The notes under the pieces were generated by a model. That model saw only the letters and a list, made by a program, of their open reading frames with translations, searched no databases and had not been told where the DNA came from. A stretch of 64,000 bases of DNA from Kolteria novifilia (GTDB lineage Bacteria > Planctomycetota > Planctomycetia > Kolteriales > Kolteriaceae), in assembly GCA_007748055.1 (NCBI GenBank), contig CP036279.1, positions 5,456,001-5,520,000 of the forward strand, in the 5' to 3' direction. Shown in pieces: positions 42,339 to 51,094 of the stretch. Position 1 is the first letter of the stretch; each line of letters begins with the position of its first letter. The translations under genes and the position numbers were made by a program.

Positions 42339-44672
42339 TTAAGAGAGGGACTCGGCTTCGCGATCGTTCGAGGTATCGCCGTCGTTCTCTTTCTTGCTGT
42401 GCCCCCGCCCCAGGAAGGTCGCGAGCATCGCGGGAAGGAAAAGAAGATCGCCCAGCAGCGCCGAGCTGATGGTGGCGCTCGCCATGGAACCGAAGGTTTG
42501 GTGGCCGGGCATGTCGCTCATCAAGACAATGGAAAAGCCCGCCACCAGAATGATCGTCGTCATCACCAGCGCGGTTCCCACCGTCAGGAAGGTGCGACGA
42601 ATCGCCTCCTCCCAATGATGCCCCTCGCGTAGCTCGCGCTGAAACCGCGTCATGAAGTGAATCGTGTCGTCGACGGCGATGCCCAGACAGACCGTGAAGG
42701 CGCAAACGCTCGCCATCGTCAGCGGCTGCCCAAGCAGAACCAGCAGCGCCCCGGTCGCCGCCAAGGGGAATATGTTCGGGATGATCGTGATCAATCCGAT
42801 GCGCAGCGAACGGTACACCACCGCCATCACCGCGAGAATGATCAGCGTCGCCGTCCCGAGACTGGCCGTCAGGTCAACGACGATCAAGTAGAGTTCGCGC
42901 GTCCGTCGGACGGGACCGCCGTCGAGGTCGAACGTGAATCCGGGATGACGCGTGCCAAGGTCGGCGAGGCCCTGCTCGATGCGTTGGAAGACCGGCTCGT
43001 AGGCCGCGGTCCCCCGATCTTGAACCCGCACCACCACCCACGCGGTCCGATCCTTGTCTCGAAGGAAGAACCCCTTGAGTCTCTTCGGCAACAGCGAGAG
43101 GAAGGTCATCTGCGTGTCATGGTCGTCCTTGTCGCCGGGGAAGAAGGCGAGCAATCCGCGGATCGAGAGGGGATGCTGAACCAGCGGTTCGGTCCCGACG
43201 AGTTCTTCGACGTCGATGATCGCTTGGAGGATCTCGCCATCGTCCTCCTGGAGCGACTTGGGCCACGTTACCTCGATGCGCGCGAATTCGATGCCGCCGA
43301 AGGCCTCATCGCAATAGGCCAACGCCTTGTAGGCGTTGGTGGAGGCCGGCATCGCGTCTTCCAGCCGGTTGTCCGGACGCAGCGTCGAGGAAACCAGCAG
43401 CAAGCCGATCGTCGAGAGAATCGCCATCGTGCTGACGAAGCGGTGGTGCCGCAGTATCCAATCGATGGCACTACCACAGCGTCGCAAGGCCCACCCAATG
43501 AGATCGCGCTCTTGGCCGCGTTCGATCGTTCCGCCGATCCATTGGAAGCTGGTCAGCAACGGCACCAGCGTGACGACGGCCGTGAACGAAATCCCGACCC
43601 CCATCGCGCAGACGCGACCGAAGTCCTGGACGAATTCCGAACTCGCGGTCAGCAGCGAGAGAAAGCCGATCGCCGTGGTCAGCGAGGTGAGCAGACAGGC
43701 TGGACCGACATCGCGAATCGCCGAGGCGGCGGCCTCGAGCGGCGTGTCCCCGAGCGCCCGGCGTTGACGGACATGGACGACGAGGTGGACGCTGTCGGCG
43801 AGCCCGACCAGCGAGAGCAAGACCGGCAAGACCACGTTGGCCAGTTCGTTGATGTAGACCCCCGAAAGTTCGATCAACCCAAACGCCCAGAAGATCCCAA
43901 TCGCCGGCCCGCTCGCCACGACCAGCACGGCGGTCAGCCCTCGGAAGAGAACAATCGACAACAGCAAGATCATGCCGTACCCGGCGATGCGGTAGAACCA
44001 CTGGTTGCGTTTGAACGCCGTCCGGGTCGCGAGGTAGAGCGGGACGTTCCCGGTGATCTGAACGCGGGGAATGTCGACGAGTCCGCTCTTCGAGGCGGAG
44101 GCCTCGAGCGCTTGCCGAGCCGTTTCCAGTACGCCCTCGGTACAACTTGCGTCATCGTCGACGAAGAACCAGTCGTAGACGATCGGCATCATCAGGGTTC
44201 GGCCGTCAGGCGAGAGGAGCTGGCCGACGATCAGCGGATGTTCGAGGAGTTCCTCGCGAGCCTCGAGGAAGGCCTCGGGCGAGGAGCCGTTTGGTGGAAT
44301 GAGCGGGTCGGCGATGCCGAAGACGTTGAGCATCGGGATGCGATCGACCCAGAAGACGGTATCGACGATTTCCATTCCCTCGACCGCGTCGACCATCGAA
44401 CGAATGGCGGCCATCGTCGCGGGATTGAACAGGTCGTCCCCATCGACGACCAGGAAGGCTTCGCTTCGGCTCAGGTCAAACGAGTTGGTAACCCGCTCCG
44501 ACTGCGTCGGCCGTTGGATCTCTCGGTCGCCGACACGGGCCTTGGTCGGTTTCGAGACGGTCTCGGGGAGATAGCCGGTCAAGGCGACGGCGCTGACCAA
44601 GACCATGCCCAATGCGATCCACGGTCGGTGACGCGCGAGCAATTCAGCGAGATATGCGGTGGGTAGCCTCAC
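42339..44672 (-). CDS. RND-superfamily transporter, MMPL type
   Basis: A 777-residue membrane protein with two repeated halves, each with one N-terminal helix, a large extracytoplasmic domain and about five further helices. Sterol-sensing-like segments include VVLPVLLSLVGLADSVHLVV in the first half and VCLGIAVDDTIHFMTRF in the second; both D/H residues lie in the helix that usually carries proton-relay residues. The family exports lipids or hopanoids in many bacteria. GTG 44672 follows GGAAG at a good spacing; a TTG seven codons earlier is possible. It is not next to a membrane-fusion protein. Substrate unknown. Confidence 0.9.
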   Translation of the reverse strand: MRLPTAYLAELLARHRPWIALGMVLVSAVALTGYLPETVSKPTKARVGDREIQRPTQSERVTNSFDLSRSEAFLVVDGDDLFNPATMAAIRSMVDAVEGMEIVDTVFWVDRIPMLNVFGIADPLIPPNGSSPEAFLEAREELLEHPLIVGQLLSPDGRTLMMPIVYDWFFVDDDASCTEGVLETARQALEASASKSGLVDIPRVQITGNVPLYLATRTAFKRNQWFYRIAGYGMILLLSIVLFRGLTAVLVVASGPAIGIFWAFGLIELSGVYINELANVVLPVLLSLVGLADSVHLVVHVRQRRALGDTPLEAAASAIRDVGPACLLTSLTTAIGFLSLLTASSEFVQDFGRVCAMGVGISFTAVVTLVPLLTSFQWIGGTIERGQERDLIGWALRRCGSAIDWILRHHRFVSTMAILSTIGLLLVSSTLRPDNRLEDAMPASTNAYKALAYCDEAFGGIEFARIEVTWPKSLQEDDGEILQAIIDVEELVGTEPLVQHPLSIRGLLAFFPGDKDDHDTQMTFLSLLPKRLKGFFLRDKDRTAWVVVRVQDRGTAAYEPVFQRIEQGLADLGTRHPGFTFDLDGGPVRRTRELYLIVVDLTASLGTATLIILAVMAVVYRSLRIGLITIIPNIFPLAATGALLVLLGQPLTMASVCAFTVCLGIAVDDTIHFMTRFQRELREGHHWEEAIRRTFLTVGTALVMTTIILVAGFSIVLMSDMPGHQTFGSMASATISSALLGDLLFLPAMLATFLGRGHSKKENDGDTSNDREAESLS

Positions 44673-44693
44673 GTCGCTTCCGTTCGCCCCCAA

Positions 44694-44973
44694 GGTAAAT
44701 CGTGGCAGGTATGGGTGGACCAGTGTCCTGATTGGCGGGTTCGTTCCATGACACCTCGTTCCCGATTCGTGCGGGAGTGTGCTGCATCAGAGGCGTTTCC
44801 CGCATGCCACGCGAGCGTGGGCAAGGCACCCAAGAGTCTTTTGGGCAATGAACTAGCCAATCAGGGCACGAGTGCATCGTCAAGACCTGATGTTCGGGTG
44901 CCACCGGCCGCTTGTCAGCCAGTGCGAACGAGCTACATCACCGGCAACCCGAAATGAGACACTTGACAGCACA
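44694..44973. repeat. intergenic REP-like palindromes
   Basis: The gap holds GCATGCCACGCGAGCGTGGGC (shown as two arms GCCACGC/GCGTGGGC, about 44803-44823) related to the 61.3-kb tandem repeat, and GTTCGGGTGCCACCGGCCGC followed by TTGTCAGCCAGTG (44892-44924), which matches the tandem array at 20324-20419. No gene recognised. Confidence 0.75.
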
Positions 44974-46980
44974 CTAGTTGAGTTTGCGTTTGGCGAGGGC
45001 GCGAGCTTCCTCGAGGGTGATCGATCCGTCGCGATCGCGGTCGAACCGTTTGAAGGCGAAGAGGGCGAAGGCCTCGGGGACCTCGTGACGACGGATCACA
45101 CCGTCGCCGTTGTGGTCGTGTCGCTTCATCAGTTGCTCGGCGATCTGTTCGACCTTGGCGAGATCCTCGGGCTTCTTGGTTCGCTTGCGCTTCGCCCACA
45201 TCTTCTCCACGGTCCCCTTGGGAACCGCGACCTCGAAGAAGCCGATCATCATCTCTTCCCAGGTCTGCTCGCCCCAACGGACCGGGGCGGCCGGGTCGGG
45301 ATTATTGGGATTCTCGACGGAATTGTCGAAGGTCGCGACGCATTCGACCTGAAATCCCTCGTCCGTGTCGATCGGTTGGGAAAGAACGTAATTGTTCTGC
45401 CAATTGAAGTCGTAGTTGGGGATGTCGAGCATGATCTCCGACGAGCCGTCCGGGTGGTGGGCGATGAAGCGGAACGACTTGCCGCGAAGGTGCATGTGGG
45501 GACTCATCGCCAAGAGTCGCCCTTCTTTCGGAAAGCGCGTGTAGACCTTCGTCACCTCGTGGTCGCCGGCATGGGGCGGGATCTCGAACTTCGACTCCGC
45601 GGCGAAGAGCGTGATCAATTCCTCGCTCACCTGGTCATCGTCGACGAAGCAGAGACCGATTTTGGTCAAGTCCTCCTGCACACTCCCAACCGGCGTGTAG
45701 TGCATCTGGAAGATGAGCTTCGAACCGGCGGGGACGAATCGAGCTTGGCCCGGCTCGAGACGCCATTGTCCTTGGCCGGGAACGTAGCCCGCGAGGAAAC
45801 CGAGACCGCGCTTGCGATTCTCCTCCGGGGGACTGATGAAGATGATCGCATGGTGAACGACCGCGCGGTTGCCCGGAACGATGTCGGCGGCACAGACCCA
45901 CTTGTCTTCGGTGAAGCCGGGATCGATTGCGTAGTACTGGTAGTCAACCACGCCCTCGGCCGGTACGACGAAGGGCTTGTCGCGCATCGCCAGCACCAGG
46001 TCCGGCTCGCGCGGGAGCTTCCAGCCATCGACGAAGTCTCGCGGCGAGGGGGCCTTCTTGGGATCGCCCTCGGGGGCTCCGTTCTCGACCCAGCGATTGA
46101 CAAGCTCTTTCTCCTTGGCGGTCATCAATCGAGCGTTGGCGAACGAACCATGCTGCGGGTTCGCGTGCCACGGCGGCATCCGCTGCTCGTTGACAACCTC
46201 GGCGATCGTCTCGGCCCAACCCGCGACTTCCTCGTAGTTCGTCAACTCGAAGGGGGCGATGTCGCCGTCGCGGTGGCATTCGACGCAGCGCCGCTGGAAG
46301 ATCCGCGTGATCTGGTGATGGAAAGTGACGTCGCTGTCAGGTTTCGGCTCGCGGCGCCGACCGATGAAGCAGCCGATCGCCTCGGTCTCCGGAGTCGACA
46401 CTTCCTTGCCGGCGAGCAGTTCCTCCAAGGCGACCTTCAAGTCACGCCGCTTCGGCTCGTCCCGGATGTACCCGATCCCGTAGCGATCATCGACTCGGCC
46501 ACGGTAACGCACCGTGCGATCCCCGTCGAGCACGACGACTTCAGGCGTCCGCTTGGCGTTAAGGGCATCGGCCAGCCGGTGGCCGGGATCCTTAAGGAGA
46601 GGAAACGTTAGCGAATGCTCGCGCGAGTAGCCGGCGATGTCCAAGAGAGAATCTTGAACGTTGGAGTCGATCCCGAGGAGCGTGACGCCTCGCTTTTGGT
46701 ACTCATTGGCGAGTTTCGAGAGTTCGGGAGCATAGAGTTTGGCAAGCGGACACTCGACACCGAGAAAGCAGAGGACCACCGGCCGGGCCTTCTCTTTCTG
46801 GTACTCCCCGAGCGTGGTCGTCCCGCCGAGCGGACGCTGGAGTTCGATCGACGAAAGATCGTCCGCCCGGACGCTCGATCCGAGCAACGCGAAGGCGGCA
46901 ATCGCCACGGCCGTCACGGAACGGATCCATCCCTTGGGGTGACTGGTCCAGTGGGTCTTCTCCATACTCGACTGCGTCAT
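44974..46980 (-). CDS. redoxin / cytochrome-like / Cu(II) ascorbate-dependent monooxygenase / EF-hand fusion protein
   Basis: A 668-residue exported protein (signal helix about 21-39). Domain order: a thioredoxin-like AhpC/redoxin domain with VVLCFLGVECPLAKLYAPEL (C71, C77) at about 45-195; a cytochrome-like CVECH motif (232-236) with DGDIAPFELTNYEEV; a copper type II monooxygenase region with the candidate copper ligands H376-H377 (VVHHAII), H427 (IFQMHYTP) and H495/H497 (SPHMHLRG); and two canonical EF-hand loops at 622-633 (DHNGDGVIRRHE) and 647-658 (DRDRDGSITLEE). ATG 46980 with GAGGA upstream was preferred over an in-frame start at 47250. It probably performs a periplasmic oxidation; the substrate is unknown. 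Similar fusions occur in planctomycetes. Confidence 0.88.
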   Translation of the reverse strand: MTQSSMEKTHWTSHPKGWIRSVTAVAIAAFALLGSSVRADDLSSIELQRPLGGTTTLGEYQKEKARPVVLCFLGVECPLAKLYAPELSKLANEYQKRGVTLLGIDSNVQDSLLDIAGYSREHSLTFPLLKDPGHRLADALNAKRTPEVVVLDGDRTVRYRGRVDDRYGIGYIRDEPKRRDLKVALEELLAGKEVSTPETEAIGCFIGRRREPKPDSDVTFHHQITRIFQRRCVECHRDGDIAPFELTNYEEVAGWAETIAEVVNEQRMPPWHANPQHGSFANARLMTAKEKELVNRWVENGAPEGDPKKAPSPRDFVDGWKLPREPDLVLAMRDKPFVVPAEGVVDYQYYAIDPGFTEDKWVCAADIVPGNRAVVHHAIIFISPPEENRKRGLGFLAGYVPGQGQWRLEPGQARFVPAGSKLIFQMHYTPVGSVQEDLTKIGLCFVDDDQVSEELITLFAAESKFEIPPHAGDHEVTKVYTRFPKEGRLLAMSPHMHLRGKSFRFIAHHPDGSSEIMLDIPNYDFNWQNNYVLSQPIDTDEGFQVECVATFDNSVENPNNPDPAAPVRWGEQTWEEMMIGFFEVAVPKGTVEKMWAKRKRTKKPEDLAKVEQIAEQLMKRHDHNGDGVIRRHEVPEAFALFAFKRFDRDRDGSITLEEARALAKRKLN

Positions 46981-47141
46981 CGCCGTCCTCGTCAATTGAA
47001 GTCGTCCTGCTCGAGCCACGATCACGTCGGCGCATCGTATTGCTCTAGGAAACCATTCTAGCGATTGAAGAGTGTACCCAAGTCGGGTCTCCCCGGTTTC
47101 GCGACGGCGGAAGGAAAGGGGACAAAGCAGCGGAAGGGAGG

Positions 47142-47729
47142 TCAATCGAACTTGAGGGGCCGACTTTTTACCTCTTCGAACCACTCGCTGGTCTTCTCGC
47201 CGATGTCGATGTCGGTTTCCTGGAGAATCCACCAGCGGATCAACTTCCATTTGTGCTCGAGACTGGTTTGCTGAAGCATCGTGACCCAGATGCCCTGATT
47301 AAGAAAGAAAATGGCGACATCGTCACCACTTTTGGGATTTTTGCAAACCCCGTAGATCCCCCGGAGTACGCCCTGGAAGACTTTCGCGGCATGATCGACC
47401 GGGCCCGCCAACCGCTCCTTCTGGGTCGCCAGGAAGATCAGCTTGGCTCCCAGCTCGCCGGTCCGCGAGGTGAAGAGGTACTCGCAAAGCTGCGTAAGTG
47501 CTTGTGGAGCATCATGATGGTGCAACATCCAGATCGCGGGAATCTCATTCATCGCCCGTGACCACCGCTCGGCGATCGCTTCCCACAGGTCGTCGATATC
47601 CGAAAAATGTTTCCAAAACGCCTGTCTTCGGACTCCACCAGCCTCCGCTAGTGCATTCGGTGTGAGCCTAAAGATGCCATTGTCTAGCAAAATCTGGATT
47701 CCCAGAGAAACCCACTCTCGCTTCTTCAC
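47142..47729 (-). CDS. TetR-like transcriptional regulator
   Basis: A 195-residue protein whose N-terminus reads as a TetR HTH (FRLTPNALAEAGGVRRQAFWKHFSDIDDLWEAI; in parts: LTPNALAEAGGVRRQAF, KHFSDIDDLWEAI). The C-terminal part is helical and does not match a TetR subfamily I know. GTG 47729 follows GGAGAG. It is divergent from a small winged-helix-like gene across 70 bases that contain an imperfect palindrome, a plausible self-operator. Effector unknown. Confidence 0.72.
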   Translation of the reverse strand: MKKREWVSLGIQILLDNGIFRLTPNALAEAGGVRRQAFWKHFSDIDDLWEAIAERWSRAMNEIPAIWMLHHHDAPQALTQLCEYLFTSRTGELGAKLIFLATQKERLAGPVDHAAKVFQGVLRGIYGVCKNPKSGDDVAIFFLNQGIWVTMLQQTSLEHKWKLIRWWILQETDIDIGEKTSEWFEEVKSRPLKFD

Positions 47730-47740
47730 GAATCTCTCCG

Positions 47741-47755
47741 GTTACTCGTAGCAAC
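47741..47755. promoter_or_regulatory. candidate operator in divergent promoter region
   Basis: GTTACTCGTAGCAAC is an imperfect palindrome (GTT..CT...AG..AAC) in the 70-base, AT-richer gap between a TetR-like gene and a divergent small gene. Its place and size fit a TetR operator. Only position and symmetry support it. Confidence 0.3.
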
Positions 47756-47799
47756 TATTAGAAACAATGAGATAAACTGAGAACGAGGGGAACAACGCC

Positions 47800-48171
47800 A
47801 TGATACCGAACACGAAGAAACGACGACGTCGCTCCGCACGGATCGATCGCCTCAATCAGGCGGTCCACCACGCTTGGGAGCGAGGGCTTGCCAGTACTTC
47901 TTTGCACTTGTCCGCGAAACAACACCTGCTTTTATCGGCGTTACAAGTCGCTGGGCAAGCCAGTCCCGAAAACCTTTCGTTCGCGACCGACGTTGAGTTG
48001 CGGACCACACGACAACTCCTGGAAAACTACGCCATCGAAGGAACCGTGGAGCGATTCGGGGACGAGTATGCTCTGACCACCATGGGCCATGACATGATTC
48101 GGCAGTACGAACAGGAGGAATTGCAGCCCTTACGCAACGAACTCTCGTCCCTTGGCCGCGACTACTTCTGA
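47800..48171 (+). CDS. small protein with winged-helix-like fold (unrecognised)
   Basis: A 123-residue protein with a very basic N-terminus (KKRRRRSARIDR), then a segment resembling a winged-helix DNA-binding domain: LSAKQHLLLSALQVAG, TDVELRTTRQLLENYAIEGT, VERFGDEYALTTMGHDMI. A short helical tail follows. GAGGGGAAC precedes the ATG. It might be a MarR-like regulator but is too diverged to assign. It is divergent from the TetR gene and lies 69 bases before the Hsp20-like gene, so it may regulate or accompany that gene. Confidence 0.55.
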   Translation: MIPNTKKRRRRSARIDRLNQAVHHAWERGLASTSLHLSAKQHLLLSALQVAGQASPENLSFATDVELRTTRQLLENYAIEGTVERFGDEYALTTMGHDMIRQYEQEELQPLRNELSSLGRDYF

Positions 48172-48240
48172 GCGGTCGGCGTCCCGACGCGGACGCCGCG
48201 GCCTTGCGAAGAAGACGCCGCCTCGCAATCGGAGGTTGTC

Positions 48241-48630
48241 ATGAACATATTGGAAAGGCTCGGCCAATGGTTCCGGCTCGACGGAAACCGTCGCCGCACG
48301 GGGGCGAGATCCCAACAAGATGGGTTCTCCGAAACCCACACGTCGCCCCCAATCCAGTTCACCAAGACGGGAACGATGGTCATCGCCAAGGTGGAGGTCG
48401 GCGATGCGACTCCCAGCGACGTCCGCGTCGACGTCAGCGAGGAACACCTTCGCATTCGGGTGTCGCACCGCTTCAATCATCGCGTCATGCTGCCGGTGAT
48501 CGTCAATCCCGAGCGCTGCGACATGCAGCTCCGCGATCAGCATCTCACGATCTACCTTTCGCGTCCCGAGCCGAAGGCGAAGAACGACCTTCTCGACATG
48601 GCGGAAAGCCAGATCGCGTTCTACTCGTAA
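48241..48630 (+). CDS. Hsp20/alpha-crystallin-like protein, divergent
   Basis: A 129-residue protein. After a variable leader, residues 45-110 read like an alpha-crystallin or CS fold: VIAKVEVGDATPSDVRVDVS, EEHLRIRV and VMLPVIVNPERCDMQLRDQH then LTIYLSRPE. The order (strand-rich core, V-LP-x-V pattern, final LTIYL strand) fits small heat-shock proteins, but the usual IxI C-terminal anchor is absent. GGAGGTTGTC precedes the ATG. Function as a holdase is a tentative inference. Confidence 0.5.
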   Translation: MNILERLGQWFRLDGNRRRTGARSQQDGFSETHTSPPIQFTKTGTMVIAKVEVGDATPSDVRVDVSEEHLRIRVSHRFNHRVMLPVIVNPERCDMQLRDQHLTIYLSRPEPKAKNDLLDMAESQIAFYS

Positions 48631-48831
48631 GCGTTGGAAGCGCCCTCGCCCCACCTGATTCCACTTCCGATCGAGGCTGGCGAGGAGCATTTCCCCCTCC
48701 GTGCGCTCCCCACTCGCAATGCACTCCTCCGCACAGTACCCTTCGATCAGCCACGTCCCGCGCCAACGTAGCCAGCCCAAGCCAGAGCCGACTTTCGAGA
48801 CGGAGCACGAGTCCACAGTCAAACGTCTGAC

Positions 48832-48895
48832 TTCGGGTTGCCAGTGACGCGACTCCTTCTCACTGGCTGGCAAGCAGCCAGCGGCACCGGAATAC
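48832..48895. repeat. facing REP-like palindromes
   Basis: TTCGGGTTGCCAGTG at 48833-48847 on the plus strand faces ATTCCGGTGCCGCTGGCTGC followed by TTGCCAGCCAGTG on the minus strand (about 48860-48893). Both belong to the same family as the arrays at 20324 and 44892. The pair sits between the Hsp20-like gene and fabF-like gene, which converge here. Confidence 0.8.
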
Positions 48896-48911
48896 CAGGT
48901 CCGGACGGAGC

Positions 48912-50237
48912 CTAGCATCGGCCGAAGACGAGCGCCACGTTTTGACCACCGAAGCCAAAACTGTTCGAGAGGGCGTTCTCGATCCTCGTATCGCGAGCGG
49001 TGTTGGGAACGTAGTCGAGGTCGCATTCGGGATCGGGGGTCTGGTAGTTGATTGTCGGCGGCAGGGTGCTGTCGTTGATCGCGCGGAGCGTGGCGATCGC
49101 CTCAACCGCACCGCCGGCGGCGACCAGATGGCCGAGCATGCTCTTGATGCTGGAGATGGGGAGTCTCTTGGCGTGCTCCTCTCCGAAGACACTCTTAATG
49201 GCGAGCGTTTCGGTGCGATCGTTGACCTCGGTACTGGTTCCGTGGGCGCTCAGGTAGTTGATCTCCGACGGATCGAGCCGAGCGCTTCGCAGGGCCGAGC
49301 GCATTGCGGCCGCCGCTCCCCGTCCAGCCGGGTGCATGTCGGTGACGCGGTAGGCATCCGCCGTCGCGCCGTAGCCGAGCAATTCGCCATGAATCCGGGC
49401 CCCGCGCCGACGCGCGTGTTCGTACTCCTCGAGAACCAGGACACCCGCTCCTTCGCTGAGCACGAACCCGTTGCGATCGCGATCGAAGGGCCTCGAAGCC
49501 TCTTGGGGATGATCGTTGCTCGTCGACATCGCGTGCAGGAGGCAGAACCCGGTGACCGCGAGGGGATGGATCATGCTGTGGCTTCCGCCAGCGATCATCA
49601 GGTCGGCTTCGCCGCGTCGGATCACCTCCGCGGCCTCGCCAATGGCTTGAGCGGCCGCCGCGCACGCAGTGACGCAGTTGGAGTTGGGCCCTTGGGCATC
49701 GAAGAGCTCGGCAATCTGCGCGGCCGCGTCCTCCGGCTCCTGCTCGCTCTCGCTGTATGGATCGATCTCGCGAATCCCGAGCCGGAGAAACTGCGAGCGA
49801 TCGACTCGCCCCCCCTCTTGGTCACAGCTTCGGTGGATCAACGACGCCAAGAGGGGAAGATCGGTTCGCCCTTCCCCCGACCCAAGATAGACGCCGGTCC
49901 GTTCCGGTTGCCGGGGCGACTCCTGAAAGCCCGAATCGCAGACCGCTTGAAGGGAGGCGGCAAGACAGAACTGTGCGTTGCGTCCAAGCGTCGCGAAACG
50001 CCGGGCGAGTTCCAAGGAGTAGTCCTCAAGGGAGAAACCGCTGACTTCCCCGGCGATACGGGTGGGAAAGCTTTGGGCGTCGAAGAGCGAGATCGGTCCG
50101 ATGCCACTTCGCCCCTGGCAGAGCGACAGCCAGGTCGAGGAGACATCGTTGCCAACGGGCGTCACGCAGCCGAGCCCGGTCACCACGACACGTCTTCCTC
50201 TGGGGTCCAAGCTCTGGCCACGACGGGTAGCGGTCAT
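48912..50237 (-). CDS. beta-ketoacyl-ACP synthase II-type enzyme (FabF-like)
   Basis: A 441-residue thiolase-fold ketosynthase. It has VVVTGLGCVTPVGNDVSSTW at the N-terminus, the active-site cysteine in NCVTACAAAAQAIGEA, the two histidines in SAHGTSTEVND and KSMLGHLVAAGG, and the C-terminal NSFGFGGQNVALVF. ATG 50237 follows GGAGG at spacing 5; the upstream GTG would overlap that site. It could act in fatty-acid elongation or in a polyketide/speciality lipid path; there is no acyl carrier protein gene adjacent. The TetR gene just upstream on the same strand may control it. An insert after residue 130 (RSCDQEGGRVDRSQFLRLG) is longer than in FabF of E. coli, hinting at a specialised enzyme. Confidence 0.92.
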   Translation of the reverse strand: MTATRRGQSLDPRGRRVVVTGLGCVTPVGNDVSSTWLSLCQGRSGIGPISLFDAQSFPTRIAGEVSGFSLEDYSLELARRFATLGRNAQFCLAASLQAVCDSGFQESPRQPERTGVYLGSGEGRTDLPLLASLIHRSCDQEGGRVDRSQFLRLGIREIDPYSESEQEPEDAAAQIAELFDAQGPNSNCVTACAAAAQAIGEAAEVIRRGEADLMIAGGSHSMIHPLAVTGFCLLHAMSTSNDHPQEASRPFDRDRNGFVLSEGAGVLVLEEYEHARRRGARIHGELLGYGATADAYRVTDMHPAGRGAAAAMRSALRSARLDPSEINYLSAHGTSTEVNDRTETLAIKSVFGEEHAKRLPISSIKSMLGHLVAAGGAVEAIATLRAINDSTLPPTINYQTPDPECDLDYVPNTARDTRIENALSNSFGFGGQNVALVFGRC

Positions 50238-50274
50238 CGTCACCTCCTGAGATATCAGGTAGCGTATATATTCC

Positions 50275-50288
50275 AGACCGACTGATCA
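50275..50288. promoter_or_regulatory. candidate TetR operator upstream of the fabF-like gene
   Basis: AGACCGACTGATCA is an imperfect dyad that resembles the AGACCnnnnGGTCT-type sites known for several TetR proteins. It sits 38 bases before the fabF-like start and 18 bases after the stop of the adjacent TetR gene. A weak TTGATC ... TACGCT promoter with 17-base spacing overlaps it on the minus strand. Confidence 0.35.
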
Positions 50289-50305
50289 ATAATGACTGGC
50301 GACCG

Positions 50306-50923
50306 CTAGCCGAGCAGACGAAGCGTCGACTTGACGACGTCCCGTCGATGTTCGCGGTCGACCTGAAGTCGCGCGAGAAGCGAGAGACCGACGATGGTGG
50401 TCGTCAACGTGCGGGCAAGTGACGTCACGTCAAGGTCTTGCGTCACCTCTCCTCGGTCGACGGCGCGCCGGAGAGCTTGCGCGAAGGCTTCCTCAATGGA
50501 AGCGAGTCCGTCGCGAACGATCTGGGCGATCTCCGGATCCCGCATGCCGAACTCCGCCGAGGCATTGCAGAGAAGACAGCCGAGGACTTGCTGGTCGCTG
50601 GGTACGTCGACGAGCGCTTCGAGCGTCTGACGAATCCCCGCCAAGGGCGAGTCGGCCGCTCCGAGCATGACGATCAAACGATGTGGTGATTGGGTCTCGA
50701 CATAGTGACGAACGGCCTCGAGAAAGAGCGAACGCTTGTCGCCGAAGGCGCAGTAGAGACTTTGACGGGCAATATTCATGGCCGAGAGCAACTCGGAGAG
50801 TCCGGTCGCTTCGTACCCGTTGCGCCAGAAGACTTGCATCGCCTTCTCGAGTGCTTCCTCACGGTCGAACTCTCGTGGCCTGCCCCGGTTCATGCTGAGA
50901 TTCTCCGGTTTTTTGCGGGACAT
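50306..50923 (-). CDS. TetR/AcrR family transcriptional regulator
   Basis: A 205-residue repressor. The HTH is GRPREFDREEALEKAMQVFW followed by RNGYEATGLSELLSAMNIARQSLYCAFGDKRSLF (in parts: ATGLSELLSAMNIARQSLY, CAFGDKRSLFLEAVRHYV). The C-terminal part contains GCLLCNASAEFGMRDPEI, a cysteine pair typical of the subfamily that includes NemR-like electrophile sensors. The start is ATG 50923; a second ATG at 50893 with GGAGAAT upstream is an alternative. The fabF-like gene follows on the same strand after a candidate operator. Confidence 0.9.
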   Translation of the reverse strand: MSRKKPENLSMNRGRPREFDREEALEKAMQVFWRNGYEATGLSELLSAMNIARQSLYCAFGDKRSLFLEAVRHYVETQSPHRLIVMLGAADSPLAGIRQTLEALVDVPSDQQVLGCLLCNASAEFGMRDPEIAQIVRDGLASIEEAFAQALRRAVDRGEVTQDLDVTSLARTLTTTIVGLSLLARLQVDREHRRDVVKSTLRLLG

Positions 50924-51094
50924 TCAAGCAGGCCGCCAAACTTCGTCCTCCTCGCGGCGTTTCACGGGTGGAAGTCTCGGCTGGCGATCGAGTTCATCAG
51001 GGAAGCGCTGCGGCAAGAACGAGATCGGGGAACGCAAGCGGTACTCACGTCCCCCGAAGAGCGTCAGTGGTGATAGGCGTATCGCCGGTCCGGG

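Noticed and set aside
42657-44666. Long plus-strand open frame (669 codons) opposite the RND gene
   Set aside because: It lies fully antisense to a gene with clear MMPL features and its translation is a compositionally biased (R/D/E/Q-rich) mirror of it.
44872-46611. Plus-strand open frame (579 codons) opposite the copper monooxygenase fusion
   Set aside because: Antisense to a well supported multidomain gene and no family features.
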